64,000 nucleotides of DNA from Tetracentron sinense. Its lineage: Eukaryota > Streptophyta > Magnoliopsida > Trochodendrales > Trochodendraceae. A program made the translations under genes and the position numbers. Where the stretch lies: positions 56,252,301 through 56,316,300 of the forward strand of contig CM026554.1 in the NCBI GenBank assembly GCA_015143295.1, written 5' to 3'. Every line of letters begins with the position of its first letter. The first letter of the stretch is position 1. The notes below the pieces were generated by a model. That model saw only the letters and a list, made by a program, of their open reading frames with translations, was not told the DNA's origin and did no database searches. Positions 34,601 to 47,324 of this stretch are shown here, piece after piece.

Positions 34601-37050
34601 TTGCACCCCCAAACTTAAACAATACGTTGTCTTCAATATAAAATAAAATGCAAGAAACACAGATGAGAACAAGAATAATATTACCTCGTTTTTGGTATAT
34701 GCCGGAAACATAAGATCAATTAATGAAAAAAGGGGATTAAGAAATAACACATAAGCACAACCCCCAAACTTCTTTGAAACTAAACATTTAAAGATGTTAG
34801 TAACCACAAATGTCAATGAAATAAAGGAGAATGCTCAATAAGTAAGTGTATAAACCAAAAGCATAAGCATAATCCTTAATAACACAAAATTCGACATAAG
34901 TATGCCAAAGAAAATAAAATAACCATAAAACACACTAGTAAGAAAATAAAACAACTAAATCCTAAAGATACTAAATCACATCATTCCTAAAAGAAAATGT
35001 CAAATCACTGGGAACCGAAAAGTGGTGGTGCGGAGGAACTAGATGGACCAAACTGAGCCTTATAAAGTGCCCTAAGTATGCGTTGAGTCTCGAGAGAGTT
35101 TTGGCGAAGCACTCCAAGCTCGCCGCGAATTGTGTCCATCTCCATGAACATCCTCTCCTAGCCTGGACAGGGGTACTCGTACTGTTCATATGACATCTGA
35201 AAAGGGACATCAATCTGCGGAGGCGGCTGCTGAGGGCGTGGCTCAGTGAGTGGACCTATTAGTTCAGTCATTCATTTCACGCTCTGGTTCCACTTTGATA
35301 GGCCAATAGCGGGCAAAGTTGAATCCTTTGGCTCATCTTCATCAAATACAAACTCTTGCTGATGAAGAATCTCAGTGACTAAGTTAGGAAATGGAAGCTC
35401 TCATGTCTTGCTTGCTTTCGTTTCTCGTTTGATCAATATAGACCTTCTCCATATTGTCCCAAATTATTTGAGCACCCGAGACCCAGAACCCTCGTTCCAT
35501 AGCATATAAGGCCTTTACAAATTCCCCTATTTTCTCCTCTTTATGGCCCAAAGGGCACATATTCTTCTTGAAGATCCAATCGACTAACCATAGTCGTGGA
35601 GGAAGATTCACACGACGGGTACATGTGTGGTTGTCATCGTCAAATCTCCCTTCACACATGTCGTTGATCATAGTTTGTACAGTCAGTTTGATGGGACTCG
35701 ATGCATCAGACTGTGCAAGGGGCGACTAATAGGACACCTAAAGCAGTAGCAATGTCAGTGGGTGTGATGGTATAGTTCTTGCTATCAATGGAGACAGAGT
35801 ACCCCGGATTTGAGAACCTTTTAGTCATGTCTTGATAGAATAATTAACAATCCAGGGGTAAACCATCACAATAGGACGAAAAAGGTCACCCAGTTGGTGT
35901 CTTTCAAGCTCTTGCATGGCCCATGACGTGGCCTCATTGTCTCGAAACACTTCATCCACCATAAAATGGTCTGGTAACCCATCTTTTTTTCTTTCCCAAT
36001 CGGACTTGGGTTTCTCTTTAAAGGGCTTACTCCGCTTTTGATTTGCTTTGGAGTGTTTCATCTTCAAAAATCTCGTTGGGGGTTTGTATCAAACACTTGG
36101 TGGGTACCACTTTTCACTATAACAAACACAAGAATCACTTATATAGATCACCCCAAAAACTTAAAATCTGGATCTTAACTCTCCAAAATCACACTCAACC
36201 TCCCAATCTTGCTTCAAACTTGGTGTAAAACACCTCAAAATCTTCAAGATCACACTTAACCAAACTCAACTTGAAACTTCTTCACAACCCAAATTCTCAC
36301 GTTCACAACCCAAGTTCTCACATTCACAACCCAAGCCTTCAAGTTTCATCACAATAACCCAATCCCAAGCGATCTTTAATATCCAATCCTCCTAGCAATC
36401 TTTAATAAGCCAATCTACCAAGCTTCTCCACGATAAATTTTCACAAAGAGTTCACATCCATCAACCAATTATTCCATACATTCTATTCAAACTTTTGGAA
36501 TACATCACTTCCTCCACATACATTCACATAACTCCATAATAATACTCAATCCCCTTGTTCGAGCATAATCATAATATTTACAAGGTTATTTACATATTAC
36601 TTTAATAAGTCCTGAGAAATAATATATAAGGGATGAAAGTAATTCATAGGTATCCTTTATATACAAGTCCTTACTTAGATCTATCATTTTAAATCTCCAA
36701 TTAGGTTAATATTTATGAAATTTAAAACTAGAGATTATTATTACCTATTTTGATCGCTTGAGAATGATCTTTGATCTTGATTTTCAAGCTCTTTTATCCT
36801 AGTTGAAAACCCTTAAATACCCCTAGGGTTTCCCCTTTTTTGTTTATCCAAGACTCTTAGTTAGAAAGTTTCTCTAACCCTAGACACACGAAATAATGAG
36901 TATGTATAGGGTTTGGAATCATAAATATTAAAAAGTCAAAAAATTGCGTTCTTACGAGAATCTGTTCGCATTTACCGATCGATCGCAGCTTATGGGCGAT
37001 CGATTAGAGCTAGCGATCGATTGAAACTTCTGGGCGATCGATCGGGCCTT
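31690..37050 (-). mobile_element. Broken gypsy-type LTR-retrotransposon remains (large non-autonomous, Athila/TAT-like)
   Basis: The minus strand carries remnants of the 'putative plant transposon protein' ORF often found in large non-autonomous gypsy derivatives, between about 36070 and 34970 (for example WERKKDGLPDHFMVDEVF, RRVNLPPRLWLVDWIF). Leader-like non-coding sequence lies on both sides, including a stretch near 31690-31760 resembling the region by the primer-binding site of Athila-like elements. Matching LTR pairs were not found, so both ends are approximate. It is clearly broken, with several breaks, and a Harbinger MITE sits inside. It looks old. Confidence 0.5.
33846..34325. mobile_element. 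PIF/Harbinger (Tourist-like) MITE
   Basis: 480 bp. Ends are GGGATTGTTTGGCATTG and, on the opposite strand, GGGGCCGTTTGGCATCA, flanked by the 3-bp duplication TAA (33843-33845, 34326-34328), as expected for Harbinger. AT-rich, non-coding, inserted in the older retrotransposon remains. Confidence 0.75.
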
Positions 37051-37998
37051 GCACAATCCATGTTTGCTCTTTACAACATTGTTTCCTTTACAACAAACAA
37101 CAACACCCTATTCTCTTTTAGCACTAGTCATCAACACACTTATTTTCCTTTTAAATTTTAAGTAAATTCATTTACTTTAAGCTTTAAATTAAAATAAGGA
37201 AGTACCCCCCCCACCCCCCCCCCAAAAAAAAATAATTTTGATTCAATAACAATATATAGAAAATCGAATTCCTTATAAATCAAAATCTCATTATTCAGTT
37301 TTAAGCTAAACATGAGAAATCATACTTGATGTAACATTTTCGATAGTCCATTAAACTACTTAAAACATAATAATAAAATTTTATGAATATCATATATCCT
37401 TATTTGATCTATAAACATCAATTTTCAGGAGGAATTAACTCAAAATCTGACAATTTATGTTTTTGCTAAAACCACACCCTTTCTATAATTTATGAAATTA
37501 TGTGCTTAGTCATTTTATTTTTATCTTAAGGTCATTAAGTAATGAGAAATTAAATGCATAACACGATTTTCAAGATTATCATTCAATGTGCACAAACATC
37601 AATACATGAAGTTTTGGTCTTTACAACTTTGTAGAGGTAGACGACACACAGATGAGATTAACTATCAATAAGAGCTTTTGTTAAAAAGTTAACTAGAGTC
37701 ATCCTCAAACGTAGACACATGTCTCATGTCATTTTAAAATAGAAATGGTAAGAAACCTTGTGACTGGGTGACTCTTGTGGAACACACAAATGTTATTAAT
37801 TGTGACACAGAACTCTGTGCATGTCGGCATGTGGGAAAGAGAGTCTTTTCAGACTCTTGGCATTTAATACAAAAAATGAGTTAACTTTGTATTATATTAC
37901 AATGTTGCCATTTGCCAATTCTAAAAATAACAAGTATACTTATAGTACGGTTCAAGGCTTCAAACATATGAAAAACTCACCTGAGAGACCAGTCTATT

Positions 37999-38269
37999 TG
38001 AGATTGAATCACAATCGATTGTCATTGAATTCGGGGAGTGATCAATAGCACCCACACGCCAAACATGTGTCCCTTTTAACTCTTATTAATTGTGGTTAAG
38101 ATTTATTAATTAATAAGAGTTAAATATTTTTCTAAAGGTTAAGATTATATTGTTGAACCTTAAAGGTTAATGAACAAACAAACCACGACTTATAACCGTT
38201 TAAAAGTAACATGCGTTGATCTGTGTATGGGATTGAACTCTCCCGAGTTCAATCACAATTGGGATCTCA
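37999..38269. mobile_element. MITE, 271 bp, with 6-bp flanking duplication
   Basis: Terminal inverted repeats TGAGATTGAATCACAAT and, reversed, TGAGATCCCAATTGTGATTG, extending over about 50 bp. TCTATT flanks both sides (37993-37998, 38270-38275). The core contains CCCTTTTAACTCTTATTAAT and TTGTGGTTAA shared with copies at 15.1 and 29.5 kb. Superfamily unclear. Confidence 0.7.
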
Positions 38270-38808
38270 TCTATTTTATGTGTACAAACAACACACAAAT
38301 TGTGAGTATATCCGTTGGTATCTCTTCTTTTAAGTCATTCTTTGTGGACCCTAGGTGGAGTTTATAGAAAACTTGGTAACAGGTTAGGGATAATTGATGA
38401 TACAACATGATGAGTATATCAGTTTGTCTAGTTGAGTCGAGTGAACTCTCTTTTGAGCCATCCTTTGTGAATCTTAAGTGAAGTTTACACTAGTTCTTGA
38501 CAATAGGTTAACTGATCATTGACAATAAGTTCACTGAAAATAGTTGTAATATTATAATTGAAATTCTACACGAGATTGATGATACATTTACTCACATAAC
38601 CATCTTTCCTTATATTTACAAAATGAGAACTCTCAAACTTACAAAACTCCATTTTTAGAGCACATCACCACACCAAAAAAGCCTAAAACTTAGTGTTTAT
38701 GCCATTTTATGTTGTTGCGAAGCCACTGACATTAGATCCTGTAGAGAAAATGAAAGACATCCAAACATTACAAATATTCAAATTTCTTAGTTCTAATATA
38801 CATATGAA

Positions 38809-39213
38809 TCATAATAATCCATATAACATTAAAATTAATAATAAATTAATCCACAGTATCATGAATCTAGTGGGTTGGAGATCACGAGTCATAGTATTTA
38901 TCTTATTTGCATCATTATCTTCTTCTACCATTTCAAACTCATGAAAGGTTTTATCTCCTGAATTTGTGTCAAATTCAACCAAATCAAGCCCTTGATGAGA
39001 TGTGCTTGCCATTATACCCCTGCAACAAAAGAAGAGAACTCTAATTCCAATAATACAACAAAGTGCATCACTAATGAACGTTTTCATTGTATATCCAGGA
39101 ACCCAAAAAATGAAAAAAACCAAAAACATGATAAGACAAGATAATATGTATTTAATTATCATAACAAAAGGATCAATTACTACAGTTGGCAGCTGGACAT
39201 CGAAGTATGCCAT
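38809..39213 (-). CDS. Uncharacterised 134-residue open frame with hydrophobic N-terminal half
   Basis: Not recognised. ATG at 39213. Residues about 18-40 (IIKYILSCLIMFLVFFIFWV) and about 50-65 are strongly hydrophobic, possibly one or two membrane segments. A Glu/Asp-rich stretch (EFDTNSGD, EMVEEDNDAN) and another hydrophobic tail (ILWINLLLILMLYGLL) follow. No introns, promoter or relatives are visible. It lies inside the possible element bounded at 37645 and 42540, so it may be a transposon-borne or chance open frame. Confidence 0.2.
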   Translation of the reverse strand: MAYFDVQLPTVVIDPFVMIIKYILSCLIMFLVFFIFWVPGYTMKTFISDALCCIIGIRVLFFCCRGIMASTSHQGLDLVEFDTNSGDKTFHEFEMVEEDNDANKINTMTRDLQPTRFMILWINLLLILMLYGLL

Positions 39214-39697
39214 TGTATGATGGTAAAATAACCCTTACAAAAGCCAGCATCTCTGAATGGAAAAAAAAACATAGGTTTTCGTCTATTTTAACAAAAGATT
39301 AAAGGTTGGTACCAAGGAAGGTTCGTTCTTGGTTTTTTTGAAATTTAATTTTAAAGCCTTAAATAGAAAAAAAAGAAAAAAAAGAACTGTGTTGTGATGA
39401 TGTTCTGTTGGTTGCATGTAGTTTGGTTTTTTCTTGTTGATGCTTTTGTGGTATATTTCAATGAATGATTTCATTATTAAATTAACAAAATCTAAAAATG
39501 ATAAATAAAGAAGTGTTGATGGTAAGAGAAACTAATCGGAATGTGTCATCTGTTATTTGGCTCTAAGCACTTGTTACTGTGTTATGATTGATCAGAGTCC
39601 TGCCGAGAAGGAGGAAGAAGGTTACTAAAAGAAATAATGGAGAAGATGAAACGGAAGAGCTAAAAACCAAAAGACCACTTTTGGAGTGGGTCCTAGT

Positions 39698-42340
39698 TGT
39701 AAGCACCCAATTTTTACACCTCGTTTTAACCACGGTTAATATACATAACCATGGTTAGCTTGCCTGAACTCTCGGTCTAACTTTGAACACATGGCACAAT
39801 CTCGATCCAAAACCATGTTTTTTTTTTGTTTGCTAAGGCCTTAGGACTTAGCCCAAACCTTGCTAAAGCTTCAAGGGCCGAAGCCCCTAGCTCACAAGCC
39901 TAGCTCATAAACCTCAAGGGCCAAGCCCATGACCACAAACCACACCCAAGATCCAAATCCATTAACCCATAGCACAATCCATACCAAGGCCCAACCCAAG
40001 TGGGACCTACTTTGCTTTTCTTAAAAAAAAAATTTAAAAGTTGGAGCCAATTCCAAATGAGGTAAAGAGAGCATTACTTTTGGCTCACACATGTGGTGGC
40101 TAGGCCAAAGAAGAAACAAAAAATAAAAAATAAAAAAATTTCAAAGAGGGGCTACCGTTCATTGTCTTCTCCAAGTGGACAGCGTCCAGGCACACCCGAA
40201 GCTGTTGCCCCTGCTCTCCTGGCGCTTCCCAGCATGTCCCCCACGCCTATGGGGTGATCATTATCCCTTCCCCAAGGCTCCCCTTCTCCTATAAAAAACC
40301 CCTACCTCTTCCACAGCTAAACAAGCCGGAAAACACCTAAAGTAACCCCTGTTCGCATCCTTGCAGCCACGGCGGCACCAACACAGTCTATCTCTCTCTC
40401 AGTAGCGCCACCACAGCCTCTGTTCAAACCAATCACATAGCTCACAACCCCAACCCTTCGTGCAATCTATTTTCATACCCATAACAGCCCCAAAACAAGC
40501 CCATTAAACCCAATGAACAGTCCCCCAACCTGACTCCATTAATATCTGCAAAACAGTCCCCTCTTGCTTCCATTAACTTCAATGAAACAATCCCAAATAA
40601 TTCCATTGGATCTCCACCAGCAATCCCTTTTCTTTTTAGCCTCATGTTCATGCCCAGTAGAGCAAAACTCACCATTATGCAGCCCAAACAGCAGGCTCCA
40701 AGATGCACGCCCAACACCTCCTCTTCTCTCTAGCTCGGTCGGTCATCATCTCTCTCGCCTCCATGCCTAGATCAGCCGAACCAGCACCGAGAACATCATG
40801 CTGCACACCCTAGAATAGCCCAATGACCCCAAAACAGTAGCCAATTTCTCAACTGTCAACACCCGAAATAGCAAGCAAAACCCTTTGGTCCAGTTGCCGC
40901 CCCATATGTTGTTACTTTCCCCATCTAGGACCCCCATCGTAGCTCAAGGCCGACCATAAATGACTGGGTCTCCTCACAACAGCTGCTGCCCCCGCGTCTC
41001 CACCAAGCATGTCAGCGCACACCCCTCTCCTCTTCTCTTTTACGGCAGCTAGAGGTGAGCCCCCTTTTCCTTTCTTTCCTTAACCTAACTTATGTTTAGA
41101 GTAGTTAGATTAAAATTACTCTAGCTAGATTTGTTGGTTTGCTTTAGGTTAAAGTAGTTAAGTAAAGCTTAGGTTAACTTAGTTTAGACTTACAAGTAGT
41201 ATTAACTTAACTCTGTTTTCCATGTTAGTTGTCTTGTTAACGAAATACTGATTAATGGTTAGGTTAATGCTTAGTTAGTTTTGCAACCTAATGTCATGCT
41301 AGTATAAGTTTCATTGTTTCTTTGTAACATAACTTTAGTTAATTCGTTCTATAAATTGCTAGTTAAACTTTGATTAGTGGTTAGGTTAGTGTTTGGATTA
41401 GTTTACTTTCTTCACAACCTATGTCATGTTAGTATAAACTAGATCTTAGTTTCATTGATCCCGTTAGTAGCTCAACTTTAGTCAGTTTATCTTATTTATT
41501 TCAATTAGTGGTTCGGTTAATATTTGGTTTGATTGTTTTCCCTTTAGTTTAATGTTATGTTAAATTAGATCTTAGTTCGAACTTAGGTTACTTTAATCAT
41601 TGAATTAATCAAGCTCTTTTAGGACCATCCTTAGAATTAAATAACCATAGTTAGTTTAAGCTCATTGCTCCGCAACGAGCCTAAACTATTATTCAAAAAA
41701 TCCAAAAAAAATAAAATGAAAAACAATCAAAAATACAAAAACAATACAAAATCAAAAAGACCAAAAAAGGACCAAAACATGCTTGCTTGCTTTCTTAACT
41801 GTGGTTAGGCTCCTTAATCACAGTTAATACCCTTTTAACTGCGGTTAGACCCTACTTTGCACTTGACCAACCCGGTCAGTCAAACCCTAGCCTCCGGGCT
41901 AGACCCTCGACCACCCTTGCACACACACACCCCCCTTAGCCTTGGCACGGGCTCACATGCCAGAACTACGCTCGGTCTGATCTCACTTCTTGAGTACGTA
42001 GGCAACCCTACTTGGGTTCGACCCTAGCCCATCTAACTTTCTATATTTTTTGGATTAGCACTTGATTAAACACTTAAGCATATTAACTAATTTTGAGATT
42101 AAATTTGGCTTAAATTTAGGGAGTAGGTAACCATTGTAAAATGGGGGTCCTGGGATGCCTAACACCTTCCCTAGGGCTTAATCGAACCGCTTACCCTAAT
42201 CTTTGTTTAGACCATTTGCCTTATCCGACCAAATCACTCGGGACCTATCCCTTAGAATGAATAGGTGGCGACTCTCAGTCAAACCATAAATATGAAAGTG
42301 GGTAGGAAAATCCCATGCTCACACCAGTGTCAATAAAGGA
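39698..42340. mobile_element. LTR-like sequence of a TAT/Ogre-type gypsy element
   Basis: Begins TGTAAGCACCCAATTTTTACA at 39698. Near its right end it has the family-typical GGGATGCCTAACACCTTCC, CGAACCGCTTACCC, GGTGGCGACTCTC and TGCTCACACCAGTGTC (42150-42335). The interior has long stretches of TTAGTTAGG-like low complexity (41080-41680). No second LTR or coding part was found here, and no clear target duplication, so it may be a solo or truncated LTR with an approximate right end. A fossil. Confidence 0.55.
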
Positions 42341-42701
42341 TGGCGATAGATCTTTGAGCACTGGGTAATTTTGTAATTTAATCCAGAAGAGTCACCCTCG
42401 GTCACAAGGTTTCTTACCCTTCATATTTCTATTTAAAATGTGACACGAGACATCTGTCTACATTTGAGGAGGGCTCCGGTTAACTTTTGAACAAAAGCTC
42501 CTCTTGATAGTTAATCTCTGCACGGATACATTATAAAATATATTCCTTTTATGTTATTAAAACTAATAAAATGGGCATCTCCAACTAGCTTGTGCACAAG
42601 CCTAGTAGAGAAAGGGTTGTAATGGTATCACCACTAGATGATGGCAATATGGGGTTTGGGGGGGACGAATAGTAGATTTTGATCTCCACCAGAGTGGTTC
42701 C

Positions 42702-45700
42702 TGCCACACCCCGAACCCATATACACAATATATCTCATACTTATATGTTCTTGAAGCGTGAACCTGGGACAAACCCCAATTGTAAATGCATTTTATTAAC
42801 TAAATAAATGAATTCAGATTTAATAACATAAGAGCATAACTAAAAGTTCTAAATAAACATTAACTATAATTAAGATCCCTAAATGATCCTGTAACGACCC
42901 CAAAATCCTACAAGGCTAAAATAGGACTTTGGAATCGTCACATTCCCTTAACCTGCTTAAATCCGTGCATATAAGGCTTACTACACGAGTCTCCAAATGA
43001 GAGTAGAAAATTCTGATTTTATAAAACTCAAGCCATCCTGTACAATGGTCATCTTGCCCAACATAATAAAATCTAATATAAACAAAAATATCTAATACCC
43101 AACTATAAAGTAATCCAATGAGCAATATCATCTAAAAAGGTCTATTACAAACTCTTAAACCAAACAAAACATAAGCTAATAGGGGTAACTATCAAAGCCC
43201 CTGGCTCCCTCCTCGGTCGGCTACCTCTCCTCCTTCCTCGGCTTAGTCTCTTCAATCCACGGCTCCGCCGTGTGCCCCTGCTCTAAACCTACCAAAACAA
43301 AGTTCGGTTGAGTACAAAGTACTCGGTGTATATAAATCTAACCAACAAAATAATATACCGGCACTTAGTTAGAACCATATCTAATATCATAATTACATCA
43401 TCAGAGTACGGAAGAACATGTGCTCATATACATCATATCATCACCCTTGACTCGTGTACTTGTGAGAACCTTAGACTTAGAAGATAATATACTTATGAGA
43501 TGCTTATGCTTATGAAACCACGTGCTTGTGAGATGCTTATACTTATGCACTTATTCAGATCATACAGTGATGTGACATGCCGTTCCTGGCGGATACGGAC
43601 CATGCCTAAGAAATTATAAAATGGACATGCCATTCTTGATGGATACGGACCATGCATGTTTATGCTTATTCGAATGTCATACGTATGTCATGCTTATGCT
43701 TGTGGTCCACATGTATGACTTGTGAGACTCTTATCTAACATACACGTGCATCTGTGCTTAAGTGTCGAAATTAACGTTCGAGTTGGTAATTGCTTAGATT
43801 CCAATCTCCCCACCATGGAAACTCCACTATAATATCCCATACCAAATAGTTAGAGAATTCCCGGTTTGAGAGATTTTCCTCTAAGTTCATACCTTCCCGA
43901 CTATCAATTTCCATGTAAATAATTAGACATACTTAACAAACAATCACATATACTATCTTATCATGGTTCTTAGCACAATTCATAATCAATTTTCTACAAT
44001 TCCATAATAGCGTATTAGTATTATCCTCTCAAGCATTTTCACAAACACCTTAGGTACGTAGATCATGAACCCATTTCCCTTTCTACATTTCAAAACATTT
44101 CGTCAAACCACATCCATCCATACAACCTAATTACAATCCACATCCACCATTCATCCATTCTCCATAGTTATTTCCATCCTCCATACATTACATCCACATT
44201 ATTAATCCATATTTCCATCTATAATAACTTACTTCATAGCAAAAATAGGGAAAAAACACCTCTTATTTCTATTTCTATCATTTCTATCAATTACATTCAC
44301 AAAACATTAAAATAAAAGTGATTAGAATAGTATATCGACCTTAGGGATCCTTCCCTTGGATCAAATCGCTCCCAAGATGATTGGAGAAGCTTTGAGGACG
44401 ATCTCCAAGTTTTTCCTAGCGATATCCAAGCTATCTCCTTCTTCTCCAAGCAATCTCTCTCTCAAAACCCTAGGTTTTCTCTCCATTTTTGCCAAATTAT
44501 GTTAGAAATAGGTAGAGTACTCTAATACCTCGAAAGAGAACCCCTATTTATAGCCCCAAGGTTTGAGAGCCAAAAGACTTAAAAGCCCTTACTGAAATTC
44601 TGCAAAAACACGAAAGACCGAGTGATCGGTGGTTTATGACCGAGTCATCGGTCGCCTACCGATCGACCAGGATTATGACCGAGCGATCGGTTCTCAACCG
44701 AGCGATCGGTGTTCTTCACCGAACTCTCGGACAAAAACAACATCTCTGGAAAAATTTCCCATACAAAAAAGTTAACCAGTCGACCGATCGATCGCTACTT
44801 CTGACCGAGCGATCGGTTTTGTACCAATCGATCCTTAGCGATCGGTGTTCTACAGATTTTGACCCGTTTTGTTGTTTTGGCCATAACTTTTGACTCGTTT
44901 GTAGGATTTCGACGATTCAACTTGCCTTTGATTCGTCTTTCGAAAAATGAACATTTTTTTGGCATTTTAGAATTTCCAACTTCCCTTTCATTTATGGACC
45001 AAATTGTCCCTAAAGTTGACTGATCTGCAATTCCATCAGACAAAACATTGGAAAACCCACTTTTGACTTAGCTTAGACTAAAAATATGGAAAAAATATTA
45101 ACATGAATCTCGAAGAGGGTTCCCAATACCTTCTAATGGTTCAAGAATCACTCAATTCTAATAAATGGTGCCAAAACTAGAGCTTCCTAAAGTTCAGGGT
45201 GTGATATGACATCCGTCCGTTTACAAGTTTGATTAAGCCTTACTCACACTACTACCAATTAGATATAATACATAAAGCATTAAAACATCACAAGGAATAT
45301 AATACCCTAATACTTGTAATAAAGACATGAAAAAAATTCGGGTTTCTACAGATCCTCTCAACAGACACTCACCCTCTATTAGATGTTTTAAAAAAAAACT
45401 ATTCTTCTACTTCAAGCTCCTCAAGAGCTCCTAAGGACTTTCACTGATTCCCTGAAATAAGTATACATAGCAAGGGTGAGCACAAACTCAGCAATATGAA
45501 TACGTACAACTATGAACATATATACTTTAATATTCCATTTATCTAAAAAGATATTAAACTAGAATACAAGTCAATTTATCTTCTTCGATTGAATTACTTG
45601 GTTCACATCTATGGCCCTAGGCACACCTCACGATACGATTTTGGATCGCACACCTGTGCCTCTAGTTGACGGCCCTTGGTAACACCTCAAGGCCAATGGT

Positions 45701-47319
45701 GAATCGTACGCCATTCACAGGTTAGTGTCCTATTAGTCTAACAGTTATAAAGGTGTAGTATAATTAAAAGTGTTACATCTTCCCTGCTATGGCGTCCTAT
45801 ACCATACATAGCGGGGCTGGATTTAACTCAAGTTGGGTAAAGTCTATGTATTTTTAGTAATTTCGCTTAAGCATGCGAGATAATTAATCACACAAAGAAT
45901 GACACAGATATAATACGCTGACAAGAAATGAATAGAATAAAAGCTATGAATAATAATAAATAAGGGAAGTACAATTTTGATAAATGGATCTAACTAGCAT
46001 AGTCTCTAAGTTTCAAGAAGGGATCCTAAACCATATAGTTTTTCTACATTTCAGTTTGGAGAATTATTGATAAAAAATTACACCTTACGATCATCGTAGG
46101 TACCCTGCAAATATCTCATGACTATATTATTATAGCTATTTTAATGTGGTGGGTACAGGCACGTGAAGCTTTGCAACATTTGGAGCTAGTTCCAACTCCC
46201 ATACGTTGTAGAGCCAAAGCCCGGTTAGTAGAGGCAAGCAAGCTTCTCCAAACAATACTAGGAAGTATAGTATGGTGTATACCATGATAATTTTTTTTTA
46301 GCAAAAACAAAAGTAATCCAACTAACTAGTCACTCTTGGATAAGCCACAATCTGATATCACATTAATATACATCCCATCAGTTCAATAAAAAAAATCTAT
46401 CTTATTAATCACAATACATTTATTAGTCATCCATAAGAGATTAATTAAATATAGAATCATGTAGTCCATATGATATTCTGTTAGAGCTATAGATAGGGCA
46501 GCATCGTGTACACAACCAATCCTTAGTAGATATGTGGTGACACTACCACTTCATAGACATGGCTTCATTATCTATATCTCCTTGTACAGTTGTGGTGACA
46601 CCATCATGTCAGGGATATGACTTCATTATCCATCTATTTTTAAAGTACCACTTTTTATACCTTGAACAGGTAAGGTTAAAATAACTAGACACCAGATTTG
46701 CCAAGAACGAAATCAGCATAAATGGATTTATTCCAATAAAATACAAATGCTGTCCAGTTAGATTTTGCAAGTGGTGACATCAAATTGCTCCAAAAGCAAA
46801 CGAAACGCCTAATTTAACAGGGAATATACAAAAACCAACAGACCTAAGGAGTTGTATATAAATTTTCACAACGATGAATTTCATAAACTGAGGAGGGTAT
46901 TCACTTGCCTCAACCCTAGAGCTTTAGGGTTTCGAAGATCTCAATACACTTTCCGTCAAACCCTTGATCTTTCCTTAGCGAGAGCTCTATATCCGAGCCT
47001 TGAATCCACCTTCTTCAATCTCCAAACCTAGTCTCCATTTTCCTATCTCTTCTCTCTGGATTAGATTTTTCTAAAGATAATGTGAGATTAGATTATCATT
47101 ATCTTTATAATACTAATCCCTTATCCTGATATAGGGTGTTTGGTCATAACTCGACATTAACCTTTTATGTTATTCCCGTTTTCTATTTATCTCCTCCAAG
47201 GTTATTAAAACCTTATTACCAACATCACAATATAATATTACTAAATTATCCAATTAAGAAATTATTAAAATACACCTTAGCATTTAATTACAGAGTTTTT
47301 TTTTTTTTGAGTTGCTATA
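42702..47319 (-). mobile_element. Solo LTR (gypsy type), itself host to a second solo LTR
   Basis: On the plus strand it starts TGCCACACCCCGAACC; read on the minus strand the element ends GGGTTCGGGGTGTGGCA, a common plant gypsy LTR end, and starts with AGCAACTC-type sequence near 47319. GTTCC flanks both sides (42697-42701, 47320-47324). Without the nested insertion (42890-45350 and its duplication) it is about 2.15 kb. No internal coding region is present, the state left by LTR-LTR recombination. Confidence 0.65.
42890..45350 (-). mobile_element. Nested solo LTR, 2461 bp, perfect 5-bp target duplication
   Basis: Begins TGTAACGACCCC and ends GGTTTCTACA (TGTA...TACA), flanked on both sides by GATCC (42885-42889 and 45351-45355). 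The likely reading direction is minus (TGTAGAAACC ... GGGGTCGTTACA), the form of a large gypsy (Tekay/Del-like) LTR. Interior repeats of a GACCGAGCGATCGGT theme lie at 44610-44850. No second LTR or coding part follows, so it is a solo LTR that inserted after the outer one. Confidence 0.88.
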
Positions 47320-47324
47320 GTTCC

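Larger units (their letters stand above)
37645..42540. repeat. Inverted pair of about 150-bp repeats, possible TIRs of an unclassified element
   Basis: 37655-37800 (AGATTAACTATCAATAAGAG ... AAACCTTGTGACTGGGTGAC) matches the reverse complement of 42390-42535. The shared outermost word is AGATTAACTATCAA. Between them are a MITE (37999-38269), an uncharacterised minus-strand open frame (38809-39213) and an LTR-like insertion (39698-about 42340). Without these insertions about 2 kb would remain. No convincing target duplication was found, so two independent copies of a dispersed repeat remain possible. Confidence 0.45.

Noticed and set aside
37206-37223. C-rich homopolymer tract as a regulatory i-motif
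   Set aside because: Most likely a slippage tract in transposon remains; nothing around it suggests a promoter.
46122-46310. Minus-strand frame with SIVWRSLLAS resembling LINE sequence
   Set aside because: Too short, the following residues do not match the family pattern, and it lies within the outer solo LTR.
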